From UBA8389 sp035719105 (lineage in GTDB: Bacteria; Bacteroidota; Bacteroidia; Bacteroidales; UBA1402), in assembly GCA_035719105.1 (NCBI GenBank), contig DASTGN010000001.1, positions 62,001-126,000 on the forward strand: a stretch of 64,000 nt of DNA, read 5' to 3'. The position numbers and the translations under genes were made by a program. The notes under the pieces are model-generated. The model made no database searches. It was not told where the DNA came from and saw nothing but the letters and a program-made list of their open reading frames with translations. Shown piece after piece: positions 1 to 8,811 of the stretch (position 1 is the first letter of the stretch; the number at the start of each line of letters is the position of its first letter).

Positions 1-3000
1 CTTCAGTCCATAAATTTTTGTATGTGTTTAACAGCTCACTAATCCAAACAATCCCTTCATTAATATAATTTCGACCAATTTGATTAAGTAATTGTGCTAT
101 AGCATCTAAAACATTAATGTTATCACCTATGTCATCAATTAAGTTATATATATAAGAAATATTCTTTTTTGTAAGGCTATGCCATTCACTAATATCCTTA
201 CTCCACCATTGAGATGCAAGTAAATAGCAGAAGATTAGATTCCTTGAGGATGAACTAGAAACTTTTTTAACATTCGAAACTATTGAACAATAAAATTCGT
301 TCCAAACAACCCAAAATTGGTCGTATCTACAGATTTTATCTTCAGTTAATATAAATTCCTCTAATAAATATTTTGACTCTTCTCTGACTGAGAAGTTTTC
401 CAAAAAAGGTTTAAGATATATTTTTACTTCATCAATTTCCCTAGAAAGAATGAACGGACATATTTTACGATAGAATCGCATTCTAAGTTTAAACATCTCG
501 GAACTTCTATCTTGCTTTAGAAGTTTCTCACAAAGCATTGGTAAGTTTTGCTTTATAAAATTATTTAATGAAATGTCATTAGTGCTATCAGGAATAATTT
601 GAATTACAGTTACTAGGTCATCGAGTTCCAGATTTTTAATATCAATAGTATCAATTCTAATTTGTTCAACTTCAATTTTAAGTAATTCATCAATTTGATT
701 ACGACTTCTTTGTTCAAATTCTTGAATTATTGCAGATTGATCTTCCCTTGAATTGTAATATGGATGCTTATTCGCAATCTTTCCATTTAAAAATAAATTT
801 AGTTGTGGTTTTAGAATAAGAAAGCCATTAATGATTTTCAAAGAATCGTTTTCTGATATGCTCCATAATGAATTGATAATTGTTTCAATAGAGTAATCGC
901 AAATCCTTTTATCTCCTAACGTATATGAATCAAATAAAATAAAAATCAGGATGATATTAAATAGTGAAATTGAATCTGGAAAGTGTTCGTAAAGTAATGG
1001 TAATCCGTTAATTGCTACTTCAACACCATCGGATATTTGATAACCATAACCATCTCTAAGGGGTGCAGATGCAAAATCAATAATCAGATCTCTACATAAA
1101 ACTAATTCTTCACTTGAAAGTATGTTGGAATATTTTTTTAAAAGTGCCACACTCGCAAAAGAAGCAATCGGTATGTCATAATCTCTTTTTTTAATGCTTG
1201 GATCGATAAGTTCTTTTATTTCACGAATTACTTCTGTTGGATTATTCTCATATTTTGAATCTTGTGCATTATTTTTATTCTCTATTATGCAACGACTCCA
1301 ATTCGATAGTTCTGAATATTTGAAAAAATCAAATGTTTCTTTAAGGCTGTCTTCACTGAATTTTCTCAATTCATCATCAATTTTTGGATTAAATTCTATT
1401 AAGTAATTGTCATCCTTTTGTGTGAAAACGAGTTCCATATTTCTACAATCAATTCTAGCTAACAATAGCTTTTCTGTGTTTGATAATCTCTTTTTGTGGT
1501 GTTCATCAAAAATTGCCCAAAGCATTCTTCTTTTTATGTCAAATTCTTCGTCACTATCATTCAAATTTTTAACTACTTGATATTTTAGGGCAATATTTTC
1601 AAGTGTGATTTTTCTCTGTGAATCTTCGAGAGTGCCAATTCTCTCATCTGAATATATTCTTTTCCTATAATCAAGACCATAACCCATTTGATAAATAAAC
1701 TTAGTACTATGTTCATTCGTTAAACGTTGAATATCATAAATAAAAAATGGAATTGTTTTGAATAGAATCAAAGCTACTGCAAAATATCTGTCGGGATATG
1801 CAATGATGACACTTGTAACAACTGCTGAGATTGAAGCTGATTTTGAATTTTTTAATAAGTATATTAACCAATCTGTCAGCTTACTTTTTGTATCATCCTT
1901 TGCAATCTCTAGTAAATATTTTTCAAGAGCCATGTGTAAGGATTGCAACAAGTTAGGAGTTACAGGAGAACCAACACCCCTGTACATTGACCATAATGAA
2001 TCGCTAATTATTTGTTTTTTAGTTATTTGATTATCAATAAAAACATCAACAAACGTTGTATCATTTCCGTATTTGGATTTTGAATAATATTCTGTAGTAA
2101 TATTTGTGAAGTTGATAATAAAATCAATGCCAACTTTAGTTGAGTAATTTAGTAATATGTAAGCTGGCGTTTGTAATGCACTTGATGGAAAATAATCTAA
2201 ACCATTTCTATTTAGTGAATAATAGTCCTCTATATCAATTCCAGAAAAATTGTGTTTATTATTAGATTGGGAATTTAACCAAAACAATTCTGCGATTTTG
2301 GTAACTTCTTTAGGTAAAGCAATAATTATTGGCCAATTTTCATTTGTATTTGTTAAAGTGAATTTGCAAAGTTCGTAATATGGTGAATTATGGCTTTTCC
2401 ATTTGTTTAATATCACTTCCTCAAAAATTTCTCTTATTTCAGTAACGACTTCTTTTGCACCATTGCAAATTACTTGAACGAGATCTTTGACGTGACTTGA
2501 GTATTCATATATTGCATCTTGTGCAATAATTAATTTGTAGAAATGTATTGCAATAATTGAGGCTTGCCTTGTTGTTAAACCGGAATTGTTTTTGTTATTC
2601 CAATCTTTAAGTAGTGGTGAGATAAAATGTACATCTTCAATTTTAAATAGTGCAATATCTTGATAAATTAAATCCATAACAACTCCCCAACCTGAGCCTT
2701 TGGGTTTAACAAAGATATATTCTGGATTGATTTCCTTTAGTTGTTTAAAAAGAATCATGTGGCTTTCATCAACGGCTTTGCAAGCTATTCTCAATATGGA
2801 GACAATTTTCTTTAATAAATTGAAATTACATTCATAGAGTAGATCTTTTATATGATTTAATAATGTGTAAGAATATTCTGAAAGCAAAACCGATGTGAAT
2901 ATCTCATCATTCCATGAAGCACTTAAATGTGTCGAATTTATTATGATTTCTGTTATCTGTTTAACCTCTTCAGTTTGATTAAATAATTTATCAGACATCC

Positions 3001-4516
3001 ATAATCTAAAGGCACGACGTATAGAAAGAGTCGTGCCAAGAGATTCAAAGAATTGGTTGATATTTCCTTTGTTTTCTTGATATGCTCTTTCAATTATTAG
3101 ATCTAATGCCCATTCTTCATATATATCATGAGTAATAAAATATCCTGAATTATTTGAACTATAAACAATAATCTCATCTTTCTGTAGTTGCGAAAGAATT
3201 GATCCTGTGCATCCCAAACCTTTAGAAAAGAAATTTCCACTTTTAATCCTTTCTTTTACTATTAATAAGAAGTTGTTTTCTCTTTCAATATGGTTGTTGT
3301 TTTTTGTAAAAAATGAGTTTTGAATCTTTGATTTCCAAAGATTTGTTTTGAACTCAGTATATTGAACATTTTGACTATCAGCTGAATAATATGCTAAGTA
3401 TTCATTCAAATAAAAAGGTGTTTGAATTAATTGCTTTAATCGGATATCAGGGGGAATTGAAAATCCATTAGTTTGAGCCAACTCAAATAACTCATCGTCA
3501 GATAAACTTTCTATGTTAATGCAAAAGGGTGATAATCTATATATATGTATAAGTTGAAACTGTAGGTCATCTAAATAGTAATTCCTTGTTGTAAATATTA
3601 TGCACCATTTGTTTTCTATTAGCGTGTTAACAAATTCTCTAAAAGGTTCAGTATTTTCAATTTCTGATATTTTTTCAGCAGAATCAATTACAATAATTTT
3701 TTGGTCTTCATCTTCAAAACATTTTATGAAATCTAGAAAGTTTATTGTATAAGGTGAGAATAAATCATTGATATTCTGAATATGAAATTCACTTGCTTTA
3801 AAAATGTAAAGTGGCGTGCTTCTATTGTTGGCAAGGAATTCTTTAATCAAAGCAGTTTTTCCTGTTCCACCATTGCCATTTATAATGATTGTCTTAAATG
3901 TTTTAAAACTTGATTCTAGTTTTTCAAGTATTTTACTTCTGTCAATTCTAATCTTGTGTATTCCAAAACGTATATCACAATGGATTGAATCAAGTATATT
4001 TCTTGTATGTGCATCTAACTCTTTTAAGGAATCAACATTTGTTTTACTTTCACTAAAAAAGAACTCTGCTAAATAAGTGGCTTCAGGCTTTGCTAATTGG
4101 ACTTCAAAATGGCTTTGAACCCTCCAATCAATTTCTACACCTATCTGCTTAGCTTTTTCTTCAATATCAGTTTTTATTTTTGAGCCTTTCTTATCAGTTT
4201 TTGAGCTTTCAGAAAATTCAAGATTTAAATAAATTAGGATTCTGTTTAAATTAGGATTCTTCCCTTTGGCTTTTTCTATTGAATCTAATATATCCGCTTT
4301 ATTAATTTTTGATTCATAAAACTTTGCTTGATGACCAACACAATTATTATCAAATTCTATGGGCTCTACTTCTAGACCAATTTGGTTTTTAAATCTAAAA
4401 ATTCCATATGGTTTATCAAATTCTATGCAAAACAAGTTATATGCTAAAAGCTCAAACATCTTTTGAGTTTTTCCATAAAATTTTGACTTAAACAAATTCC
4501 AATTAAGATCGATCAT
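1..4516 (-). CDS. Avs-like STAND NTPase with N-terminal nuclease-like domain (3' end outside window)
   Basis: The frame is open for 1505 codons from ATG 4514-4516 to the window edge; spot checks along its length found no stop. Residues about 47-65 contain an acidic stretch (E49, E51, D56) followed by Q63-A-K65, which resembles the E...QxK core of Mrr/PD-(D/E)XK nucleases. A Walker A motif (G-G-T-G-K220-T) and a Walker B motif (I-I-V-I-D278) follow, then a T-T-R sensor-like segment and a t-P-F-y-L motif as in NACHT/STAND proteins. The remaining thousand residues are helix-rich and suit a repeat sensor domain. This order (nuclease, STAND NTPase, long repeat region) is that of Avs antiphage proteins, which bind conserved phage proteins, oligomerise and cut DNA. 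The exact Avs class and the C-terminus cannot be decided here. A generic NACHT regulator is the alternative. Confidence 0.75.
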   Translation of the reverse strand, partial: MIDLNWNLFKSKFYGKTQKMFELLAYNLFCIEFDKPYGIFRFKNQIGLEVEPIEFDNNCVGHQAKFYESKINKADILDSIEKAKGKNPNLNRILIYLNLEFSESSKTDKKGSKIKTDIEEKAKQIGVEIDWRVQSHFEVQLAKPEATYLAEFFFSESKTNVDSLKELDAHTRNILDSIHCDIRFGIHKIRIDRSKILEKLESSFKTFKTIIINGNGGTGKTALIKEFLANNRSTPLYIFKASEFHIQNINDLFSPYTINFLDFIKCFEDEDQKIIVIDSAEKISEIENTEPFREFVNTLIENKWCIIFTTRNYYLDDLQFQLIHIYRLSPFCINIESLSDDELFELAQTNGFSIPPDIRLKQLIQTPFYLNEYLAYYSADSQNVQYTEFKTNLWKSKIQNSFFTKNNNHIERENNFLLIVKERIKSGNFFSKGLGCTGSILSQLQKDEIIVYSSNNSGYFITHDIYEEWALDLIIERAYQENKGNINQFFESLGTTLSIRRAFRLWMSDKLFNQTEEVKQITEIIINSTHLSASWNDEIFTSVLLSEYSYTLLNHIKDLLYECNFNLLKKIVSILRIACKAVDESHMILFKQLKEINPEYIFVKPKGSGWGVVMDLIYQDIALFKIEDVHFISPLLKDWNNKNNSGLTTRQASIIAIHFYKLIIAQDAIYEYSSHVKDLVQVICNGAKEVVTEIREIFEEVILNKWKSHNSPYYELCKFTLTNTNENWPIIIALPKEVTKIAELFWLNSQSNNKHNFSGIDIEDYYSLNRNGLDYFPSSALQTPAYILLNYSTKVGIDFIINFTNITTEYYSKSKYGNDTTFVDVFIDNQITKKQIISDSLWSMYRGVGSPVTPNLLQSLHMALEKYLLEIAKDDTKSKLTDWLIYLLKNSKSASISAVVTSVIIAYPDRYFAVALILFKTIPFFIYDIQRLTNEHSTKFIYQMGYGLDYRKRIYSDERIGTLEDSQRKITLENIALKYQVVKNLNDSDEEFDIKRRMLWAIFDEHHKKRLSNTEKLLLARIDCRNMELVFTQKDDNYLIEFNPKIDDELRKFSEDSLKETFDFFKYSELSNWSRCIIENKNNAQDSKYENNPTEVIREIKELIDPSIKKRDYDIPIASFASVALLKKYSNILSSEELVLCRDLIIDFASAPLRDGYGYQISDGVEVAINGLPLLYEHFPDSISLFNIILIFILFDSYTLGDKRICDYSIETIINSLWSISENDSLKIINGFLILKPQLNLFLNGKIANKHPYYNSREDQSAIIQEFEQRSRNQIDELLKIEVEQIRIDTIDIKNLELDDLVTVIQIIPDSTNDISLNNFIKQNLPMLCEKLLKQDRSSEMFKLRMRFYRKICPFILSREIDEVKIYLKPFLENFSVREESKYLLEEFILTEDKICRYDQFWVVWNEFYCSIVSNVKKVSSSSSRNLIFCYLLASQWWSKDISEWHSLTKKNISYIYNLIDDIGDNINVLDAIAQLLNQIGRNYINEGIVWISELLNTYKNLWTE

Positions 4517-4660
4517 CGTCAATATTTCACTTTAGTATTTTATGAGTATTGCGTAATGTATATGTTGGAATCACCTCGCAATTGATTATTATCATTACTG
4601 AATTAATTAAGTCCGTAATTAAAAGGTTTCTTACAACAAGACCTATATCGCTAATTATCA

Positions 4661-4668
4661 CAAATGTA
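4661..4668 (-). promoter_or_regulatory. Possible -7 element for the STAND gene
   Basis: On the minus strand this reads TACATTTG, a match to the Bacteroidota -7 consensus TAnnTTTG. It would leave a leader of about 140 nt before the ATG at 4516. I see no convincing -33 TTTG 19-21 bp upstream, so the call is weak. The rest of 4517-4755 holds no gene that I can support. Confidence 0.3.
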
Positions 4669-4755
4669 TGTTTTTTATGTGGTAATTGTATGATGTTTAT
4701 TTGGTTTTGTTTTAAGCATCATGATTAATATTTAGTTAATGCATTTGTCTTTTGG

Positions 4756-6552
4756 TTAAAATCTGAACTTTATTAGTTTGATAGTCCCACTTGAGACACT
4801 ATTGTTTTTTTTAATTTCAAAATAATCATTTATGGTATTTTGTAAAACTTTATCAGTAATTCCATGATTTGAATAAATTGCACTCAATCTATCACGATAA
4901 AAATTCTTATTATGATGAATATTTAATTCAAATGATTCTGCAATTTCTTTTTGAAATTCAACATTATTCTTTCGTTGTGAGTTTTCAAACTCTTCTAACT
5001 TTTTTTTGATTTTTTGTATATCAAAATCAACTGATTCAAAAGCGGCTTTTCCCAATTTTCTATATGCCTCAATTACCAGATCTGTTTCTTTTAGGTGGGG
5101 TGTTATAATTTTACGGAAGTCATCAATATCTGAATCTTGAATCTGTTCAATTGCTTTAACAAGTGTTTTGATTTTCTCTTTTTTCAATCTTGATTTTTGA
5201 ATCGATCTCCTTTTACTCTCAAAAACATAACTACTTTTCAGGATCACATCCAAAATAAAAAAGCCACTTTTTATGTATGCCTCTATTAATGCTTCTGCTG
5301 AAGTATAGTAACCTTTCACCCTTTCTTCATTATAGAGATTGTGTACAGCAAAGGGATCTAATTTCATTTCTTCATCTAACAACGAATAATATGTATTATT
5401 TTGAATGTCCTTTTTGATTGTAATTGAAACGGCTTCATTATTCTCCTCATAAAATTTCTTTTTTAGGTAGTCATAATGGTTTTTATGGTACACAATTATA
5501 TTCCTGATATCTTCATCAGAAATCACATCCAATTCTCTTTTAATATTTGTAATGTGGGTTAGGGATTTAAATCTTTTCCCTTGAATTTTGTTTCTAAAGC
5601 GTCCTTGAATCTGAATAGCCTCAGTAAAGGGATCAATCATTGTATGTTCTGCCTGATTTAAATCTGTATAGATAATTACATGTGTCAATTCATCTAAATC
5701 AAAATCAACGGCTGAAAAAAATCTACATGTAAAAAGGCTGTATTGAGAAATTGGGGCTTGAAAATATGTTTTAACATTCACAATTTCAGAATTTTCCAAT
5801 TTCTTTTTTCCTTCATGGGAACAAAAAACCGTATAATCAGTAAGAGGAATATTTTCTATGATCCTTTGGATTCCTTTTACTGAGTTGAAGAATATGCAAA
5901 CCTTATTAGAGCTTCCAAGCTCATTTAATATTTCACGTAACTCAAACAAAGGTTCATTTGTAACAATCAATTGAAGTGGTTCTCTATAATCAAATGTTGG
6001 CTGAACTTTGTATCTCTTGAAATTTTGTTTAGTTACCTCTGGATGGTGAATATCTAATGGAGTGGCTGAAACAAATGCTTTTGATTGAAACTGAAAGAAG
6101 TCTTTAACAGGATTCGTGATTTTCTTGCGATAACCAACATCCTGTGTTAATCTTTCTGATTCGTCAAACAAACAGAAAAAATCTGTAAATAGGTCAAAGT
6201 CTGTTCCTTGTATAGCCTCCTTGATTTTCCAGAAACTTTCAGGAGTAGTTAGAAATCTTTTGAATTTGATCTCAGAGTCCATCAGGTATGCTTTAATCTT
6301 TGGAACTGTTGCATCCTCATAAACAGGAAACAGATGCAAATCAGGGTGTTTTTTTGTTTTACCAGTAATGACAGGAACATTTGGTTCAATTATAATTGAG
6401 TTACGTCCTGCATGAATTTCGGAAAAAGTAGCACCTATTCCTGGCAAAGTTTTATCAAGTATCGCATTTGATGGAATATTGACTAATCCCAATTTTGAAA
6501 GTGCATCTTGAAGACTGTCATCTTCATCTAATTGCATTAAAATTGTTTCCAT
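4756..6552 (-). CDS. SF2 helicase-like protein with atypical motif I
   Basis: The 598-residue protein has superfamily 2 helicase-like motifs in order: motif I-like P-G-I-G-A-T (37-42), motif II D-E-S-E (130-133), motif III S-A-T (162-164), a motif IV-like V-C-I-F-F-N-S segment (218-224) and motif VI Q-G-R-F-R (316-320). Motif I lacks the usual P-loop lysine (GKT replaced by GAT), so ATP hydrolysis by the standard mechanism is doubtful. The C-terminal half (about 330-598) is lysine-rich, probably helical, and has no domain I recognise. I recall similar proteins in Bacteroidota mobile elements, but no defined function. It lies between the STAND gene and a ParB-like gene on the same strand, with about 220-240 bp gaps on both sides, so it is probably transcribed separately. 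It may serve element replication or defence. Confidence 0.65.
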   Translation of the reverse strand: METILMQLDEDDSLQDALSKLGLVNIPSNAILDKTLPGIGATFSEIHAGRNSIIIEPNVPVITGKTKKHPDLHLFPVYEDATVPKIKAYLMDSEIKFKRFLTTPESFWKIKEAIQGTDFDLFTDFFCLFDESERLTQDVGYRKKITNPVKDFFQFQSKAFVSATPLDIHHPEVTKQNFKRYKVQPTFDYREPLQLIVTNEPLFELREILNELGSSNKVCIFFNSVKGIQRIIENIPLTDYTVFCSHEGKKKLENSEIVNVKTYFQAPISQYSLFTCRFFSAVDFDLDELTHVIIYTDLNQAEHTMIDPFTEAIQIQGRFRNKIQGKRFKSLTHITNIKRELDVISDEDIRNIIVYHKNHYDYLKKKFYEENNEAVSITIKKDIQNNTYYSLLDEEMKLDPFAVHNLYNEERVKGYYTSAEALIEAYIKSGFFILDVILKSSYVFESKRRSIQKSRLKKEKIKTLVKAIEQIQDSDIDDFRKIITPHLKETDLVIEAYRKLGKAAFESVDFDIQKIKKKLEEFENSQRKNNVEFQKEIAESFELNIHHNKNFYRDRLSAIYSNHGITDKVLQNTINDYFEIKKNNSVSSGTIKLIKFRF

Positions 6553-6717
6553 CCTTTTTTAGCTGGATAATATTATAAATAATTGAACGGATCTGTTTTG
6601 ACCTACTTCGGCCCCTTATTACCAACTCCCTGATTTTTTGTCCGTTTGATGGTTATGAAGTAGAAAATAGTTTCATTTCAATATTCCACACTATTTACAT
6701 TATTGGTATGTAAAAGC

Positions 6718-6742
6718 AAAAACCTATTCCATATAGAAATAG
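6718..6742 (-). terminator. Weak rho-independent terminator after the ParB-like gene
   Basis: Read on the minus strand, a 7-bp stem with one G-T pair (arms 6736-6742 and 6724-6730) is followed by a short run of T. It lies about 30 bp after the stop codon of the ParB-like gene. The stem is AT-rich and weak. Confidence 0.4.
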
Positions 6743-6771
6743 ATTCTTGCCTTTCAGGGTTGACGCTTTCA

Positions 6772-7743
6772 CTACAAAGAGACCTTTCTATCTATGTTTG
6801 GATTCGAATCGTCAAGTTTTTTGCTTTTAACTTTTAGCTTTATGTAATCAAAGCGCGATTTGACTTCTGCTTCAACCAATTTGTCATTTTTCATCATTGC
6901 AGCATAATCATTTGGTGCAATCGTTTCTAAAACTGAAAAGGCAAATTCTAGGCCATCAGAGATTCTAATATCGCTGAAGCAATCAATAATGTATCGTTTT
7001 GCAATTTCGGAATCTGCAAATTTTTTCGAACGTAGAATTTCTATGTACCTATCACCATTTTGTATGTTGTAGCTTGGAATAACATTGACAACAATTCTTT
7101 TGCCTTTCTCTTTGATTCCAAAACAAAGCAGCTTGAAATCAGGCTCGCCAAATTTTCGACCTTCACAATAAATCTTATTAAGGGTTGAAATTGAGTATCC
7201 TTCCTTAATGCGTTTGGCGTAAACTTGTAAAAGTTCTTCGTCTGGATGTAGTTCCGCAGCACTTTCAAGATAGTTAACTGCTGACCAATCTTTTCTTGTA
7301 ACATTGATGTCATTAATGTATTCAGAAATTGATTCGTCTTTCAATTCTGCAATAATTGCAGGCACATCAATTTCTTGTTTGACATTTTCAATTGCCCATT
7401 TGTTGTATTCGACTACAGCAAATGTTCGGTGTTGTCCGTCTCCCACAAGGAAGTATTTCTCAAATCCTTCAACAATAGGATTACCATCGATGTCACGAAC
7501 GCTTAGAATTCCTTCTTTATGGGCTTCTTCACATTTAAAGACTTTGATTTCTTCCCCTTTGCGAAAACCTTTAACTTTCATTCTTTCACAAAGCAGTTGA
7601 ACGTGTTTGAGATTTAACTCACGATTGATGGATGCGAAAGCTGGCATCCTTTTCTCACCATTTACGTCAATGAGTACGTTTTGAAGTATATCCATATTAT
7701 TTGAATCAACAGGGATAATTGTTTTTTGTTTTTCTGTTGACAA
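6772..7743 (-). CDS. ParB/Srx-like protein with DGQHR motif
   Basis: The protein has 323 residues. The recognisable part is a G-D-G-Q-H-R-T-F-A segment near residues 101-109. It matches the DGQHR signature of DndB-type proteins and the G-x-x-R core of the ParB/sulfiredoxin-like fold, which binds nucleotides and sometimes has nuclease activity. The rest is mixed alpha/beta with a charged C-terminus. No dnd or phosphorothioation genes are present, so it is not a standard DndB. ParB-like DGQHR proteins are common in mobile elements and defence islands. Possible roles are DNA modification control, nuclease activity or element partitioning; the sequence does not decide among them. Confidence 0.6.
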   Translation of the reverse strand: MSTEKQKTIIPVDSNNMDILQNVLIDVNGEKRMPAFASINRELNLKHVQLLCERMKVKGFRKGEEIKVFKCEEAHKEGILSVRDIDGNPIVEGFEKYFLVGDGQHRTFAVVEYNKWAIENVKQEIDVPAIIAELKDESISEYINDINVTRKDWSAVNYLESAAELHPDEELLQVYAKRIKEGYSISTLNKIYCEGRKFGEPDFKLLCFGIKEKGKRIVVNVIPSYNIQNGDRYIEILRSKKFADSEIAKRYIIDCFSDIRISDGLEFAFSVLETIAPNDYAAMMKNDKLVEAEVKSRFDYIKLKVKSKKLDDSNPNIDRKVSL

Positions 7744-7781
7744 TGCAAAAGTGAATAATTAGTGAAGGGTCTAAATGGAAT

Positions 7782-7817
7782 AAAAAAATCCTGTTATCGC
7801 ATTCTCCCTTAACAGGA
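7782..7817 (-). terminator. Rho-independent terminator after the 290-aa gene
   Basis: On the minus strand an 8-bp stem (arms 7810-7817 and 7789-7796, core CCTGTTA/TAACAGG) is followed by seven T residues. It sits about 40 bp beyond the stop of the gene at 7855-8727 and separates it from the ParB-like gene. Confidence 0.7.
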
Positions 7818-7854
7818 AAAATTGATAGCAGGAACAAAGTGGATTTAAATTTAA

Positions 7855-8727
7855 TTACCAATAAATGCTATTAATAGTATTCAATTTGTGGTTTTTGTAT
7901 TGGTTTAGATATGCTTTAAGCGTATCATCAGAATCAAGCAAATTTATATTATTGGAAAGTCCTGTTACAAATATAAGCCTTGAGATAAGGAGTTTTCTAC
8001 TAAATGAAACTGTTGAACCTTTTTTCTGTCTAGCTTTTACATAAGGTTCTAAATCAAAGAATTTGTTAAGCATTTTTGCAAAGTACCAAATATGAACAGA
8101 ATTAGATTCCGTTTCACCTATGATTCTACCATTTTTGAAGTTTACTTTTGCTCTATTTAAAGTCATTAGACTACCCGCATCAACATTATCCAATTCCTTT
8201 ATGCAAATCCCTGCTAAATATAAAATTGCAATAGGATCTTGAATAGTAACTTTTCTATTTCCATCAATTTCCAACACTATTTTTGTAGGACTTTTTAAAG
8301 CCACTTCTTGAACTTTGCTATTATAGGATTCAATGTTCTCAATAATGCTATTTGAAAAATTTTCTAACTGTCTTTTGGGAGATTTTTTAAGTACTATTCC
8401 ATTTTCGCACATTCCACGACAATAATCATAGACAAATAGCAACAAGTACCAGAATTTATCCACATCATATCCTAACGCCTTTATTGATTCTTGAACCTCC
8501 TTATTCTCTTGAAAACTTTGCTCAAAGCTTGTATCTAATTTTTTATCAAAATATCTATGCGTGAAAGTCCCATAGCCTTTTGTTTTATAATGACCTGATT
8601 GCATATCTGCTACAGTTAATGGATTAAATTCTTCCGCCATCAAATAGACGTAATCTAATAAAGGATCTCCGTATTCAATATCATAATAGTCTGGATTCTC
8701 TCCTTCAATTTCTTGTAACTTTTTCAT
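7855..8727 (-). CDS. Unknown 290-aa mobile-element protein
   Basis: I do not recognise a family. The protein is soluble, with no signal peptide or membrane segment. It begins with an acidic segment rich in D, E and Y (residues 1-30), has a probably helical middle (about 75-150), then a segment around 150-175 that reads like short beta strands, and a basic C-terminal third. It is bounded by terminators on both sides, so it is probably a single-gene unit. Base composition matches the rest of the element. No catalytic motif is evident. Confidence 0.6.
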   Translation of the reverse strand: MKKLQEIEGENPDYYDIEYGDPLLDYVYLMAEEFNPLTVADMQSGHYKTKGYGTFTHRYFDKKLDTSFEQSFQENKEVQESIKALGYDVDKFWYLLLFVYDYCRGMCENGIVLKKSPKRQLENFSNSIIENIESYNSKVQEVALKSPTKIVLEIDGNRKVTIQDPIAILYLAGICIKELDNVDAGSLMTLNRAKVNFKNGRIIGETESNSVHIWYFAKMLNKFFDLEPYVKARQKKGSTVSFSRKLLISRLIFVTGLSNNINLLDSDDTLKAYLNQYKNHKLNTINSIYW

Positions 8728-8754
8728 TTGTATTCATTTTTTGTAAAAATATGA

Positions 8755-8786
8755 AAAGCCTGCAAACTATAAAGAGTGCAGGCTTT
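8755..8786 (-). terminator. Rho-independent terminator after the LRR gene
   Basis: A perfect 10-bp stem (8755-8764 with 8777-8786, core AAGCCTGCA) with a 12-nt loop is followed on the minus strand by T-rich sequence. It lies just beyond the stop codon of the leucine-rich-repeat gene. Confidence 0.75.
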
Positions 8787-8811
8787 CAAATTGGAGTGAA
8801 AGTAATAATAA

